This document shows, piece after piece, positions 17,365 to 25,288 of a DNA stretch of 64,000 bases (the first letter of the stretch is position 1; each line of letters begins with the position of its first letter). Under the pieces are notes generated by a model. The model saw only the letters and a list, made by a program, of their open reading frames with translations. It was not told where the DNA came from and searched no databases. A program made the position numbers and the translations under genes. Source of the DNA: Achromobacter sp. AONIH1 (GTDB taxonomy: Bacteria; Pseudomonadota; Gammaproteobacteria; Burkholderiales; Burkholderiaceae_B); contig NZ_CP026124.1 of assembly GCF_002902905.1 (NCBI RefSeq), forward strand, positions 1,488,001 through 1,552,000, written 5' to 3'.

Positions 17365-19002
17365 CTACTTGGCGGGCTTGGCCGACATGGCCAGGGTGTA
17401 CTGGTCGGCGCGGCCTTCGTAGGTCAGGCCCTTGCGGTACGCCCAGATGCTGCTTTCGAAGTGCAGCGGGATGCTGGGCAGGTCCGCCAGCGCGATCGCC
17501 AGCGATTCCTGCAGCAGCTTCTCGCGCGCGGCCGGGTCCACCGTGACCAGGGCGCGCTTGAAGACCTGGTCGAACGCCGGGTTGTCGTAGCCGCCGTAGT
17601 TGCTGGTGCCCAGGCCGTGTTCCTTGTCGAACGCGGAGACCCAGTATTGCAGGAAAGACGAGGCTTCGCCCGTTTCCGACGACCAGCCGCCCATGGCGAA
17701 GCTGAACTCGCGCTTGGCGCGCTTGGGGAAGTAGATCGAGCGCGTCATCGCGTCGACCGAGGCCTTGATGCCCACGCGCGACAGGTACTGCGCCACCGCC
17801 TGCGAGATCTGGGCGTCGTTGATGTAGCGGTCGTTGGTGGATGACACGGCCAGTTCGAAGCCGTTCGGGTAGCCGGCCTCGGCCAGCAGCTTCTTGGCGC
17901 CTTCGGGGTCGTACTTGAGTTCCGGCGGCTGCGGCAGCGTGCCGAACATGCCGTCGGGCAGGAACTGGTTGGCCGGGGTGGCGGCGCCGTCCATGATGCG
18001 GGCGGCGATGGCCTTGCGGTCGATGGCCATGGAAATGGCGCGGCGCACGCGCACGTCCTGCAGCGGGTTCTTGCCGTCGGCGGCCTTGACCATGGGGCTG
18101 GGCGAGCGCGCCACGTCGAACTGGAAGTACACCACGCGCACGGACGGCGTGATCACGTAGCCGAAGCCCGGCGTTTCCGAGATGCGCTTGACGTCGCGCG
18201 CGGCGGGGTTCTCGATCAGGTCGAAGTCGCCGGCCAACAGGCCCGTCAGGCGCGGACCGGCCGACGGCGCGGGGATCAGCTTGACCTCGCCCCAGGCCGG
18301 TTTGTCGCCCCAGTAGCCTTCGTTGCGGGTCAGTTCGATGGCGCTGCCCTTGACATAGGACTTGAGCGTGTAGGGGCCGGTGCCAATGGCGGACTTGCCG
18401 CCGTTGAAGTCGGCCACGGTGGGCCAGGGGCCGGTCACGCCGCAGCCGTTCTTCAGGTCGAACGTGATCGGGCCGTGCTGGACGATGCCGCTCCACAGCA
18501 TGGGCATGCGGCTCATGTCGTTGGGCAGCAGCGGATAGGGCAGGCGCGTCTTGATGACCAGCGTGTCGTCGCCGCGCGCTTCGACGCTGGCGAACTTCTG
18601 CACCACGGCGGGCTGGGAGCCGCCGATGGACTGCTCGTTGTTCATCACGCGGCAGAACGTGAAGATCACGTCCTGCGGCGTGAAGGGCTGGCCGTTGGAG
18701 AACTTGGCGCCTTGGCGCAGCGTGAATTCCCAGGTGGTGTCGTCCACGGACTTCCAGGCCGTGGCCAGGCGCGGGATCAGCTTCATGGCCGCGTCCTGGC
18801 CGACCAGCGTCTCGAACACGTGCGAGGTCATCGCGTCGTTGGGCGTGACCTGATGGTAGTGCGGGTCCATCGCGGTGGGTTCGGACGACAGGCCGATGCG
18901 CAGCGCGCCGGCCTGGGCCAGGGTGGCGGTGGGACAGGCGGCCAGCGCGGCGGCGAGCGCGCACGCGGCCGGTAACAGGCGTTGGATGGTCTTGGCTGAC
19001 AT
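17365..19002 (-). CDS. periplasmic peptide-binding protein (DppA/SBP family 5)
   Basis: A 545-residue solute-binding protein with a Sec signal peptide (MSAKTIQRLLPAACALAAAL, cleaved near TLAQA-GAL). Family 5 motifs include GLSSEPTAMDPHYH, LATAWKSVDDTTWEF, GTGPYTLKSYVKG and AISMAIDRKAI. Two Cys (TFCRVM and KNGCGVTG) are shared with the paralogue at 22843 and probably form a disulfide. The ATG at 19002 follows AGGGGAAAACAC; the frame continuing to 19149 is not used. It delivers ligand to DppBC encoded next. Strong likeness to the second binding protein suggests a duplication. Confidence 0.92.
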   Translation of the reverse strand: MSAKTIQRLLPAACALAAALAACPTATLAQAGALRIGLSSEPTAMDPHYHQVTPNDAMTSHVFETLVGQDAAMKLIPRLATAWKSVDDTTWEFTLRQGAKFSNGQPFTPQDVIFTFCRVMNNEQSIGGSQPAVVQKFASVEARGDDTLVIKTRLPYPLLPNDMSRMPMLWSGIVQHGPITFDLKNGCGVTGPWPTVADFNGGKSAIGTGPYTLKSYVKGSAIELTRNEGYWGDKPAWGEVKLIPAPSAGPRLTGLLAGDFDLIENPAARDVKRISETPGFGYVITPSVRVVYFQFDVARSPSPMVKAADGKNPLQDVRVRRAISMAIDRKAIAARIMDGAATPANQFLPDGMFGTLPQPPELKYDPEGAKKLLAEAGYPNGFELAVSSTNDRYINDAQISQAVAQYLSRVGIKASVDAMTRSIYFPKRAKREFSFAMGGWSSETGEASSFLQYWVSAFDKEHGLGTSNYGGYDNPAFDQVFKRALVTVDPAAREKLLQESLAIALADLPSIPLHFESSIWAYRKGLTYEGRADQYTLAMSAKPAK

Positions 19003-19067
19003 GTGTTTTCCCCTTGTGGTGTTGTGGTGAGTCGCGGGCGGCGCCCTCTGGGGGGCGCCTGCCGTCT

Positions 19068-20042
19068 TTATGCGGCGATGGGCTGCGCCAGCCGGACCAC
19101 CGTCACGCCCGGGCGCAGGTTGGCCGTGGACGGCATGATCAGCACGCAATCATCGTAGGGCGCGACCACCGGCTCGCCCTCGGACCAGCCGATCAGGTCG
19201 CCGGCGCGCGGCAGCGTCTCCAGCCCCTTCCAGGGCTGGGCGAAGCGGAAGTCGGCGCTCTTGGCGGCCACGGCATGCGTGACGCGCAGCGCGCGCTGCG
19301 CGCCGGCGTCCGGCGCGAACCAGGCGGCCGGCAGGTCGGCGCGATCCACGGTGTCGGCGGCGAGCAGGAAGCGGGCCAGCTGGTCCAGCGCCACGCCGTG
19401 CGCCTCGGGCGCGCCATGGAAACCGCATTCGATCAGCAGCGAGCGGGTGCCGTTGTCGCCGGCTTGGCCGAAGCGACCATAGTCGCGCATGCGCACGCCG
19501 GCGGCATGGCCGGCGTCGGCGATGATGGTGGCGGGGTTGCCCAGCGCCAGCGCCAGGTCGATGTTGCGCTGTTCCATGCCGGTCAGCTGCAGCGGCACGT
19601 CGGAATTGCTCATCGAGTGGAAGTCCAGCAGCCAGTCGCTGCGTTCCACCCAGGGACGGATCTGGGCCGCGCGGCGGCGTTCCTGGTTGTTCGGCGCGGA
19701 CAGCTTGTCCTCGCTCCAGACGCGGTTCATGTCTTCGTCCACGAAGCGCGCGGGGGCGTAGTTGGACGGGTCGAAGCGGTCGAAGGCGGCCAGGTTGCAG
19801 AAGGCCAGCGTCAGGCTGCCCCGACGCGGACGCAGGCCGGCGGCCAGCGCGTCCTTGAGCGCCCAGGCGCCGCACAGTTCGTTGCCGTGGATCAGCGCGC
19901 TCAACATCACGCGCTTGCCCGGCACGCCGGAATCGAAGTGCCACACCCCGGGGGTGTCCGTATTGCCGGCGCGCTCGGACGACAGGTCCGGACAGGCGAG
20001 CAGGAAGGGACGCGGACTGGGCGCGGCGGCGGGTGTGGACAT
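19068..20042 (-). CDS. AstE/AspA-family zinc deacylase (succinylglutamate desuccinylase-like)
   Basis: A 324-residue M14-like enzyme. Zinc and catalytic motifs are visible: SALIHGNELCGAWAL (His and Glu ligands), VDEDMNRVWSED (substrate Arg), LLDFHSMSNSDVPLQL (His ligand) and LLIECGFHG (catalytic Glu). The family removes acyl groups from N-succinylglutamate or N-acetylaspartate and related compounds. GGAG sits five bases before the ATG. It stands between an M20 peptidase and the peptide-binding protein, which points to an N-acyl amino acid or blocked peptide as the transported compound. A hairpin (GGCAGGCGCCC/GGGCGCCGCC, about 19034-19064 region) follows the stop but lacks a T-run. Confidence 0.85.
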   Translation of the reverse strand: MSTPAAAPSPRPFLLACPDLSSERAGNTDTPGVWHFDSGVPGKRVMLSALIHGNELCGAWALKDALAAGLRPRRGSLTLAFCNLAAFDRFDPSNYAPARFVDEDMNRVWSEDKLSAPNNQERRRAAQIRPWVERSDWLLDFHSMSNSDVPLQLTGMEQRNIDLALALGNPATIIADAGHAAGVRMRDYGRFGQAGDNGTRSLLIECGFHGAPEAHGVALDQLARFLLAADTVDRADLPAAWFAPDAGAQRALRVTHAVAAKSADFRFAQPWKGLETLPRAGDLIGWSEGEPVVAPYDDCVLIMPSTANLRPGVTVVRLAQPIAA

Positions 20043-20098
20043 GAGGACTCCGATGAAGCGGGGGGATTGTATAGGGAAGAAAGCGGCCTGCGCGGCGG

Positions 20099-21535
20099 TC
20101 AGCCGGCCGTGGCCGCCTGGCGTTCTGCCATAACGGCCGGGCCCTGCTCGCCCAGGTCCCAGAACAGGCCGGCCATGATGGCCATGGCCTGACGGGCGAC
20201 CGGGGCCAGCAGATGTTCGTCCGGGCCGTGCTGGCAGCAGGCGGGGTAGGAATGCGGCACCCAGATCGTGGGCAGTCCCAGCACGTCCGAGAACGCGTCG
20301 TTGGGCACGGTGCCGCCCAGGTTGGGCAGGATGGCGGGTGCGGCGCCGGTGGTCGCGGCCAGCGATGCCGCGGCCCAGCGGGCCCAGGCATCGTCCGGGT
20401 CCAGCCGGGTGGCGGGGGTGCCGCGGCGGACCTTGACCTGCACCTGGCCAAAGCCGTGCGCGTCCAGATGGGCGCGCAGGATGTCGCTGGCGGCGCGCCA
20501 GTCGGTGCCGACCACGAAGCGCAGGTTGCAGGCGGCGGCCGCGCGTCCGGGTATGGCGCCCACGGGATTGTCGGGATTGCCGGTCTTGTAGGCCAGCACT
20601 TCCAGCGTGTTCCAGCCGAACAGCCGTTCGGCCAGGCTCAGACCCGGCTCGCCCCAGTCCGGATCCGTTTCGGGCGCGTCGTCGTCGCGGCCGACCTCGA
20701 TGGTGGCCAGCGCGCGGCGCACGGCGGCGGGGATGGGTGGCGGGCGCAGGCCGTCGACTTGCAGGCGGCCGCGCGCGTCGACCAGGCTGGCCAGCGCGTG
20801 CGCCAGGATCAGCCCGGGGTTGGGCAGCACGCCGCCCCAGTTGCCCGAGTGATGCGCGTGGCTGCGCAGATTGACTTCCAGGTCGAACAGCAGCGTGCCG
20901 CGCGAACCTAGGAACAGCGTGGGCAGGTCCGCCGCCAGGCGCGGGCCGTCCGATGCGATGAAGACGTCGGCCTTCAAGGCGTCGCGCCACTGGCCGCAGG
21001 CCGCGTGCAGGCCGGGCGAGCCGACTTCCTCGCCGCATTCGACCAGCATGCGGGCGTTGAAGCCCAGGCGCCCGCCGCGCTCGGCCAACACCTGTTCCAG
21101 CGCGGCCACGTTGATGCAGTACTGGCCCTTGTTGTCGGCCGTGCCGCGCCCGTACCAGCGCTCGCCTTCCTCGACCAGGGTCCAGGGTGACAGGCCGTCG
21201 CGCCATTGCTCGTCGTAGCCGCGCACCACGTCGCCGTGGGCGTAGAGCAGCACGGTGGGCAGGTTGGCGGCCTCGATGCGCTCGGCCAGCAGGAAGGGCG
21301 GGCCATCTTGTACCGGGTTGTCTTCGATGCGACAGGAAAATCCCAGGCCTTCCAGCCGGGGCGCGACAGCGGCGCGCAGGTAGTCGTAGAGTTCGGGCCG
21401 CTGTTCGGGCGCCTGGCTGACGCTGCGGCGGGCGACCAGGCCCGCCAGGTCGCGGCGCAAGGCGCCGCTATCGGCATACGCGAGCGCGCGCGCGATCGCG
21501 GTCGAGCGGCTGGCGCTGGAAACTGCTGCTGACAC
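20099..21535 (-). CDS. M20-family metallopeptidase (dipeptidase-like)
   Basis: A 478-residue M20 enzyme, longer than the one at 11212. Zinc-site motifs: LLYAHGDVVRGYDEQW, WYGRGTADNKGQY, LVECGEEVGSPG, and a C-terminal CQHGPDEHLL His. The lid holds RSHAHHSGNWGG. Such longer members include carnosinase-like and succinyl-diaminopimelate-like dipeptidases. The start is GTG at 21535. It is the first gene of the minus-strand operon that continues with the deacylase and transporter, and is divergent from the LysR gene. Confidence 0.87.
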   Translation of the reverse strand: MSAAVSSASRSTAIARALAYADSGALRRDLAGLVARRSVSQAPEQRPELYDYLRAAVAPRLEGLGFSCRIEDNPVQDGPPFLLAERIEAANLPTVLLYAHGDVVRGYDEQWRDGLSPWTLVEEGERWYGRGTADNKGQYCINVAALEQVLAERGGRLGFNARMLVECGEEVGSPGLHAACGQWRDALKADVFIASDGPRLAADLPTLFLGSRGTLLFDLEVNLRSHAHHSGNWGGVLPNPGLILAHALASLVDARGRLQVDGLRPPPIPAAVRRALATIEVGRDDDAPETDPDWGEPGLSLAERLFGWNTLEVLAYKTGNPDNPVGAIPGRAAAACNLRFVVGTDWRAASDILRAHLDAHGFGQVQVKVRRGTPATRLDPDDAWARWAAASLAATTGAAPAILPNLGGTVPNDAFSDVLGLPTIWVPHSYPACCQHGPDEHLLAPVARQAMAIMAGLFWDLGEQGPAVMAERQAATAG

Positions 21536-21592
21536 GGTTGTCCCCTATGTGCCCGGCGCGTCGCTGGGCGCGCCCGCTTGGATGTATCGCCG

Positions 21593-21646
21593 AATTCTAG
21601 GATCCGGGTAGCTTTCTCTACAATTAGAATATTTATCGGTAGCTTT
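21593..21646. promoter_or_regulatory. LysR-type operator region between the peptidase operon and lysR
   Basis: The divergent gap carries a direct repeat GGTAGCTTT at 21607-21615 and 21638-21646, exactly 31 bp apart (about three helical turns), and an inverted repeat ATTCTA/TAGAAT (21594-21599 and 21625-21630). LysR regulators usually bind such tandem sites in the shared promoter. The core promoter hexamers are not clear. Confidence 0.45.
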
Positions 21647-21695
21647 GCAAAAAAGGCAAGGTTTGCCCTGACGCTCAATCCACCTGCGGGGGAAC

Positions 21696-22631
21696 ATGCA
21701 CGGTATCGCGTTGAGGTACTTTGTGGAGGTGGCCCAGGCGGGCAGCCTGAGCGGCGCGTCCGAGCGCCTGCACGTGGCGGTGTCGGCCATCAGCCGGCAG
21801 ATCGCCAAGCTGGAAGAGCAGGCCGGCGCGCCGCTGTTCGAGCGCGCCGCGCGCGGCATGGTGCTCAGCGACGCCGGCCGGCTGCTGCTGACGCATGCGC
21901 GGCGCACCATGCTGGAATCCGAATCGGTGCTGCAGGAGATCGCCGCGCTCAAGGGCGCGGCGCGCGACGAGATCCGCGTGGCGTCCGTCGCGGGCGTGGC
22001 GCGCACGTTCCTGCCGGCGGCCATGGCGCGCTTTCGCCAGGACTGGCCGGACATGCGTTTCGACCTGCACGTGGATACGCCCAGGGAAGTGCTGCGGCGC
22101 GTGGCCGAGGGCCAGGCCGAGCTGGGCATGGCCTTCAATATGGAGCGCGCCGGCGGCCTGAGCGTGCGCTACTCACGCCGCGCGCCGGTACATGCGGTGA
22201 TGGCGGCCGACCATCCGCTGGCGGGCCGCGCCAGCGTGAGCCTGCAGGATCTGGGCGCCTACCCGATGGCGTTGACCGAACCCGGCACGACCACGCGGCG
22301 CCTGTTCGAACTGGGCTGCGAGCTGGAGTCGGTGCAGATAGAGCCCGCGCTGAGCTGCAACGATCCTTCGCCGCTGCACGGCTTCGTGTATGGCTCCGAC
22401 GCCATCATGCTGGGCGCCTATATCTCGGTGACGCACAGCCTGGACCGCGATCAGCTGGTCGCGGTGCCGATCTCCAATGCCGAACTGCAATCGCGCAGCC
22501 TGCAGATCCAGGTGATGCAGGGGCGCTTGCTGCCGCCCAAGACCGAGGCGTTCATCGCGTTGCTGTGCCGCCAGCTGGATGAGCTGCTGGCGGACCGGCC
22601 GAAGGCCAGGGCGCAGTACGCCGCGAAATGA
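21696..22631 (+). CDS. LysR-family transcriptional regulator
   Basis: A 311-residue LysR protein. The N-terminal winged helix-turn-helix is standard: LRYFVEVAQAGSLSGASERL, HVAVSAISRQIAKLEEQAGA and PLFERAARGMVLSDAGRLLL. The effector domain starts near residue 95 (DEIRVASVAGVARTFLPAAM). It is transcribed away from the M20-deacylase-Dpp operon, and the shared 160-bp gap has repeat sites, so it most likely controls that operon in response to the imported compound. No close paralogue with known ligand is recognised. Confidence 0.9.
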   Translation: MHGIALRYFVEVAQAGSLSGASERLHVAVSAISRQIAKLEEQAGAPLFERAARGMVLSDAGRLLLTHARRTMLESESVLQEIAALKGAARDEIRVASVAGVARTFLPAAMARFRQDWPDMRFDLHVDTPREVLRRVAEGQAELGMAFNMERAGGLSVRYSRRAPVHAVMAADHPLAGRASVSLQDLGAYPMALTEPGTTTRRLFELGCELESVQIEPALSCNDPSPLHGFVYGSDAIMLGAYISVTHSLDRDQLVAVPISNAELQSRSLQIQVMQGRLLPPKTEAFIALLCRQLDELLADRPKARAQYAAK

Positions 22632-22798
22632 AAAAGACCCCCCACGCCGCGCGCACTACGTGCGCTTGCTGCCCCCTCGAGGGGGTGTTTTTCATCTTGG
22701 GGCGGCCCGGCGATGAAAAAGACCCCCCACGCCGCGCGCACTGCGTGCGCTTGCTGCCCCCCCGAGGGGGGCGCTTTTCATCTTGGGGCGGCCCGGCG
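22628..22798. repeat. two tandem copies of a type B two-hairpin repeat
   Basis: Copy 1 (22628-22712, 85 bp) and copy 2 (22713-22798, 86 bp) are near identical. Each reads ATGAAAAAGACCCCCCACGC, a GCGCAC/GTGCGC hairpin, TTGCTGCC, a CCCCC/GGGGG hairpin (CTCGAG core in copy 1) and TTTTCATCTTGGGGCGGCCC. Copy 1 begins within the lysR stop codon. Copy 2 differs by few bases, in the hairpin loops. Confidence 0.85.
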
Positions 22799-22801
22799 AT
22801 G

Positions 22802-22827
22802 AAAAATGCGCCCCGTGGGGCGCATTT
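22802..22827 (-). terminator. rho-independent terminator of the second binding-protein gene
   Basis: A perfect 11-bp stem AAATGCGCCCC/GGGGCGCATTT with a GT loop lies 16 bp past the minus-strand stop and runs into ATTTTTC on that strand. The AAAAA on the other side makes it workable in both directions. Confidence 0.75.
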
Positions 22828-22842
22828 GTCTGCCAGCGCGAA

Positions 22843-24456
22843 TTACTTCGCGTCAGGCTTGACCGAGGTGGCCAGCGTGAACTGGTCGCGGCGGCCTTCG
22901 TAGCTGATGCCCTTGCGGAATGCCCAGATGCTGCTTTCGAAGTGCAGCGGGATCAGCGGCACGTTGTCCAGCGCGATCTTGGTGGACTGCTGCAGCAGCG
23001 CTTCGCGCTTGGGTGCGTCCACCGTCACGATGGCCTGCTTGTAGACCTTGTCGAAATCGGCGTTGGAGAAGCCGCCGTAGTTGCTGGTGCCCAGGCTGTT
23101 GGGCGAATCCAGCGAGGCCACCCACAGCTGGAACAGCGCCGAAGCCTCGCCCGTTTCCGCCGGCCAGCCGCCCATCGGGAAGCTGAATTCGCGCTTGGCG
23201 CGCTTGGGGAAATAGATCGAGGCGGTCATCGCGTCAACCGTGGTCTTGATGCCGATGCGCGACAGGTACTGGGCCACGGCCTGGGCGACCTGGCCGTCGT
23301 TGACGTAGCGGTCGTTGGTGGACGAGATGGTCAGTTCGAAGCCGTTCGGGTAGCCGGCCTCGGCCAGCAGCTTCTTGGCGCCTTCGGGGTCGTACTTGAT
23401 TTCCTCGGCCTTGGGCAGGGCGCCGAACATGCCGTCGGGCATGAACTGGTAGGCGGGCGTGGCCATGCCGTCCATGATGCGGGCGGTGATGGTCTTGCGG
23501 TCGATGGCCATGGAGATAGCCTTGCGCACGCGCAGGTCCTGCAGCGGGTTCTTGCCGTCGGCGGCCTTCACGAAGGGGCTCTGGGCGCGGCCGACGTCGG
23601 GCTGGAAGAATATCAGGCGGGTCGAGGGCGTGGCCACGAAGCCGAACTTGGGGTTGTCCTTCAGGCGCTGCAGGTCGCGCGCGGCCGGGTTCTCGATCAT
23701 GTCGAAGTCGCCCGACAAGAGGCCGGTCAGGCGCGGACCGGCGGCGGGCACCGGCACGAACTTCACTTCCTTCCAATAGGGCTTGGGACCCCAGTAGTTC
23801 TCGTTGCGGACCAGCTCGATGCCGGTGCCCTTGACGTAGGACTTCAGCGTGTAGGGGCCGGTGCCGATGGCGTCCTTGCCGTTGTTGAAGTCGGCCACGG
23901 TGGGCCAGGCGCCGGTCACGCCGCAGCCCTTCTTCGGGTCGAAGGTCAGCTTGCCGTGCTCGACGATGCCGTTCCAGATGATGGGCAGCGAGCGGGCCAT
24001 TTCGGCGGGCATCAGCGGGAAGGGCGCGCCGGTCTTTATGATGACCGTGTGCGCGTCGGGCGTCTGCACGTCGGTGATCAGCTTGGTCGTGTCCATGTAG
24101 GACTGCGACACGTTGGTCTCGTTGTTCAGCGTGCGGCAGATGGTGAACAGCACGTCCTCGGACGTGAAGGGCTTGCCGTTCGAGAACTTGACGTCGTCGC
24201 GCAGCTTGAATTCCCAGGTCAGGTCGTCCAGGTTCTTCCACGAGGTGGCCAGGGCCGGCACCAGCTTCATGTCGGCGCTGCGGCCGACCAGCGAGCTGTA
24301 GACGTGCGCCGAGAACGCGTCGTTCTGGGTCATCTTGTGATAGTGGGGGTCCGCCGAGGTGGGTTCGGCCGACAGGCCGATCTTCAGCGTCTGGGCCTGG
24401 ACGGCGGCCAGCGGAATGGCGGCGGCCGCGAGGGCTAACGTGGTACGCAACTTCAT
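22843..24456 (-). CDS. periplasmic peptide-binding protein (DppA/SBP family 5), paralogue
   Basis: A 537-residue family 5 binding protein with a signal peptide (MKLRTTLALAAAAIPLAAVQ, cleaved at AQA). It closely parallels the protein at 17365 along its whole length: GLSAEPTSADPHYHKMTQND, WPTVADFNNGKDAIGTGPYT, AISMAIDRKTITARIMDGMA, and the same Cys pair. GGAG lies before the ATG at 24456. It stands alone behind its own terminator, separated from the transporter operon by lysR, and probably feeds the same DppBCDF with a different ligand range. No permease genes adjoin it. Confidence 0.9.
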   Translation of the reverse strand: MKLRTTLALAAAAIPLAAVQAQTLKIGLSAEPTSADPHYHKMTQNDAFSAHVYSSLVGRSADMKLVPALATSWKNLDDLTWEFKLRDDVKFSNGKPFTSEDVLFTICRTLNNETNVSQSYMDTTKLITDVQTPDAHTVIIKTGAPFPLMPAEMARSLPIIWNGIVEHGKLTFDPKKGCGVTGAWPTVADFNNGKDAIGTGPYTLKSYVKGTGIELVRNENYWGPKPYWKEVKFVPVPAAGPRLTGLLSGDFDMIENPAARDLQRLKDNPKFGFVATPSTRLIFFQPDVGRAQSPFVKAADGKNPLQDLRVRKAISMAIDRKTITARIMDGMATPAYQFMPDGMFGALPKAEEIKYDPEGAKKLLAEAGYPNGFELTISSTNDRYVNDGQVAQAVAQYLSRIGIKTTVDAMTASIYFPKRAKREFSFPMGGWPAETGEASALFQLWVASLDSPNSLGTSNYGGFSNADFDKVYKQAIVTVDAPKREALLQQSTKIALDNVPLIPLHFESSIWAFRKGISYEGRRDQFTLATSVKPDAK

Positions 24457-24704
24457 GGTGACAACTCCGGATGGAAAACGAACCGGATCGTGCTTGAGGG
24501 AGTGACCTAGCGGGCCTGCCGGGGCTTACGGAGGGTCTTTGGCGCCAGGCACGACGGCAAGGGGCCGATTATCGGTAGGGGCTTCGCGCGCTGTCAATGC
24601 GCGGGGACAGGCTGCGGCGCTAGGGAAAACGCCGAGATGGCAGGGAAAAACGGGAATGGACCGCGCGATCGCGCCGGTCTGGGCAGAGGAAATGCCGAGG
24701 AAAT

Positions 24705-24743
24705 GAAAAACGCCGGGGCAGCCTCTCTTGAGGCTGCCCCGGC
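24705..24743 (-). terminator. strong rho-independent terminator downstream of the 77-aa gene
   Basis: A perfect 14-bp stem GCCGGGGCAGCCTC/GAGGCTGCCCCGGC with a 4-nt loop (24712-24743) followed on the minus strand by GTTTTTC. It lies about 130 bp past the stop of the small gene at 24877. The rest of the 24457-24876 gap has no recognisable gene. Confidence 0.8.
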
Positions 24744-24876
24744 GCTCAGGCGTCCGGTGAGGGGCAGGGCACCCTGGGGCCGGAACGGGCGCTGCGCGGG
24801 CAGCGGGCGTTCCGGCCACCGCGTGCCGGCATCAACCGCGGGAGATCTGTCGCGGTTCAGGCCGACCCGGCGGTTC

Positions 24877-25110
24877 TTACCACTGGGAACCGGAGAAGCG
24901 CGAGCTGGCGGCGCGGGCGCGGTTCATCGATTCGTTGACTTCGTCGATGAAGGCGAACACGGCGGCGATGCCAGCGACCACAGCCTTGCTGGCCTTCTTC
25001 AGGCTCAGCAGCGGGTGGGCGTTGGGTTGGTTTTCGAGGGCGCCGCGGAGCAGGTCGCGCTCCAGCGCGTCGGTCAGGCGGGCAGTGTGGTTCAGGGTCA
25101 GTTCGCTCAT
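24877..25110 (-). CDS. 77-residue protein of unknown function
   Basis: I do not recognise this family. The product MSELTLNHTARLTDALERDL... is helical in character: residues 1-30 are amphipathic, a stretch AVVAGIAAVFAFI (about 43-55) is hydrophobic enough for a short membrane-associated helix, and the C-terminus RARAASSRFSGSQW is basic and Ser-rich. GGAG lies six bases before the ATG. A consensus-like sigma-70 promoter and a strong terminator bracket it, so it is a free-standing, probably well-expressed gene. An upstream ATG at 25152 falls at the promoter -10 and is not used. Confidence 0.7.
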   Translation of the reverse strand: MSELTLNHTARLTDALERDLLRGALENQPNAHPLLSLKKASKAVVAGIAAVFAFIDEVNESMNRARAASSRFSGSQW

Positions 25111-25150
25111 GGTGTTCTCCAGTCCAGTCCGTTTCGTCTTGGGGTAAACC

Positions 25151-25180
25151 ATTATAGGGATAACCCTAGGTCAAAAGCAA
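25151..25180 (-). promoter_or_regulatory. sigma-70 promoter with inverted repeat for the 77-aa gene
   Basis: On the minus strand TTGCTT (25175-25180), an 18-bp spacer and TATAAT (25151-25156). The spacer contains the inverted repeat TAGGG/CCCTA (25155-25168, 4-nt ATAA centre), a possible operator. Confidence 0.6.
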
Positions 25181-25288
25181 CGGGCGCGACGGAGCCAACC
25201 CTGTGAATGTTGTAAAAATGTTTTTGTGCCAGGGACTTAGCCCGCCGATGGGGCTTTTCCCCGTGGCGGGGGCAACCCTTAGGGGAGC

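Noticed and set aside
25155..25172. Homing endonuclease-like TAGGGATAAC site
   Set aside because: Only part of the I-SceI recognition sequence matches; it is better explained as an inverted repeat in a promoter.
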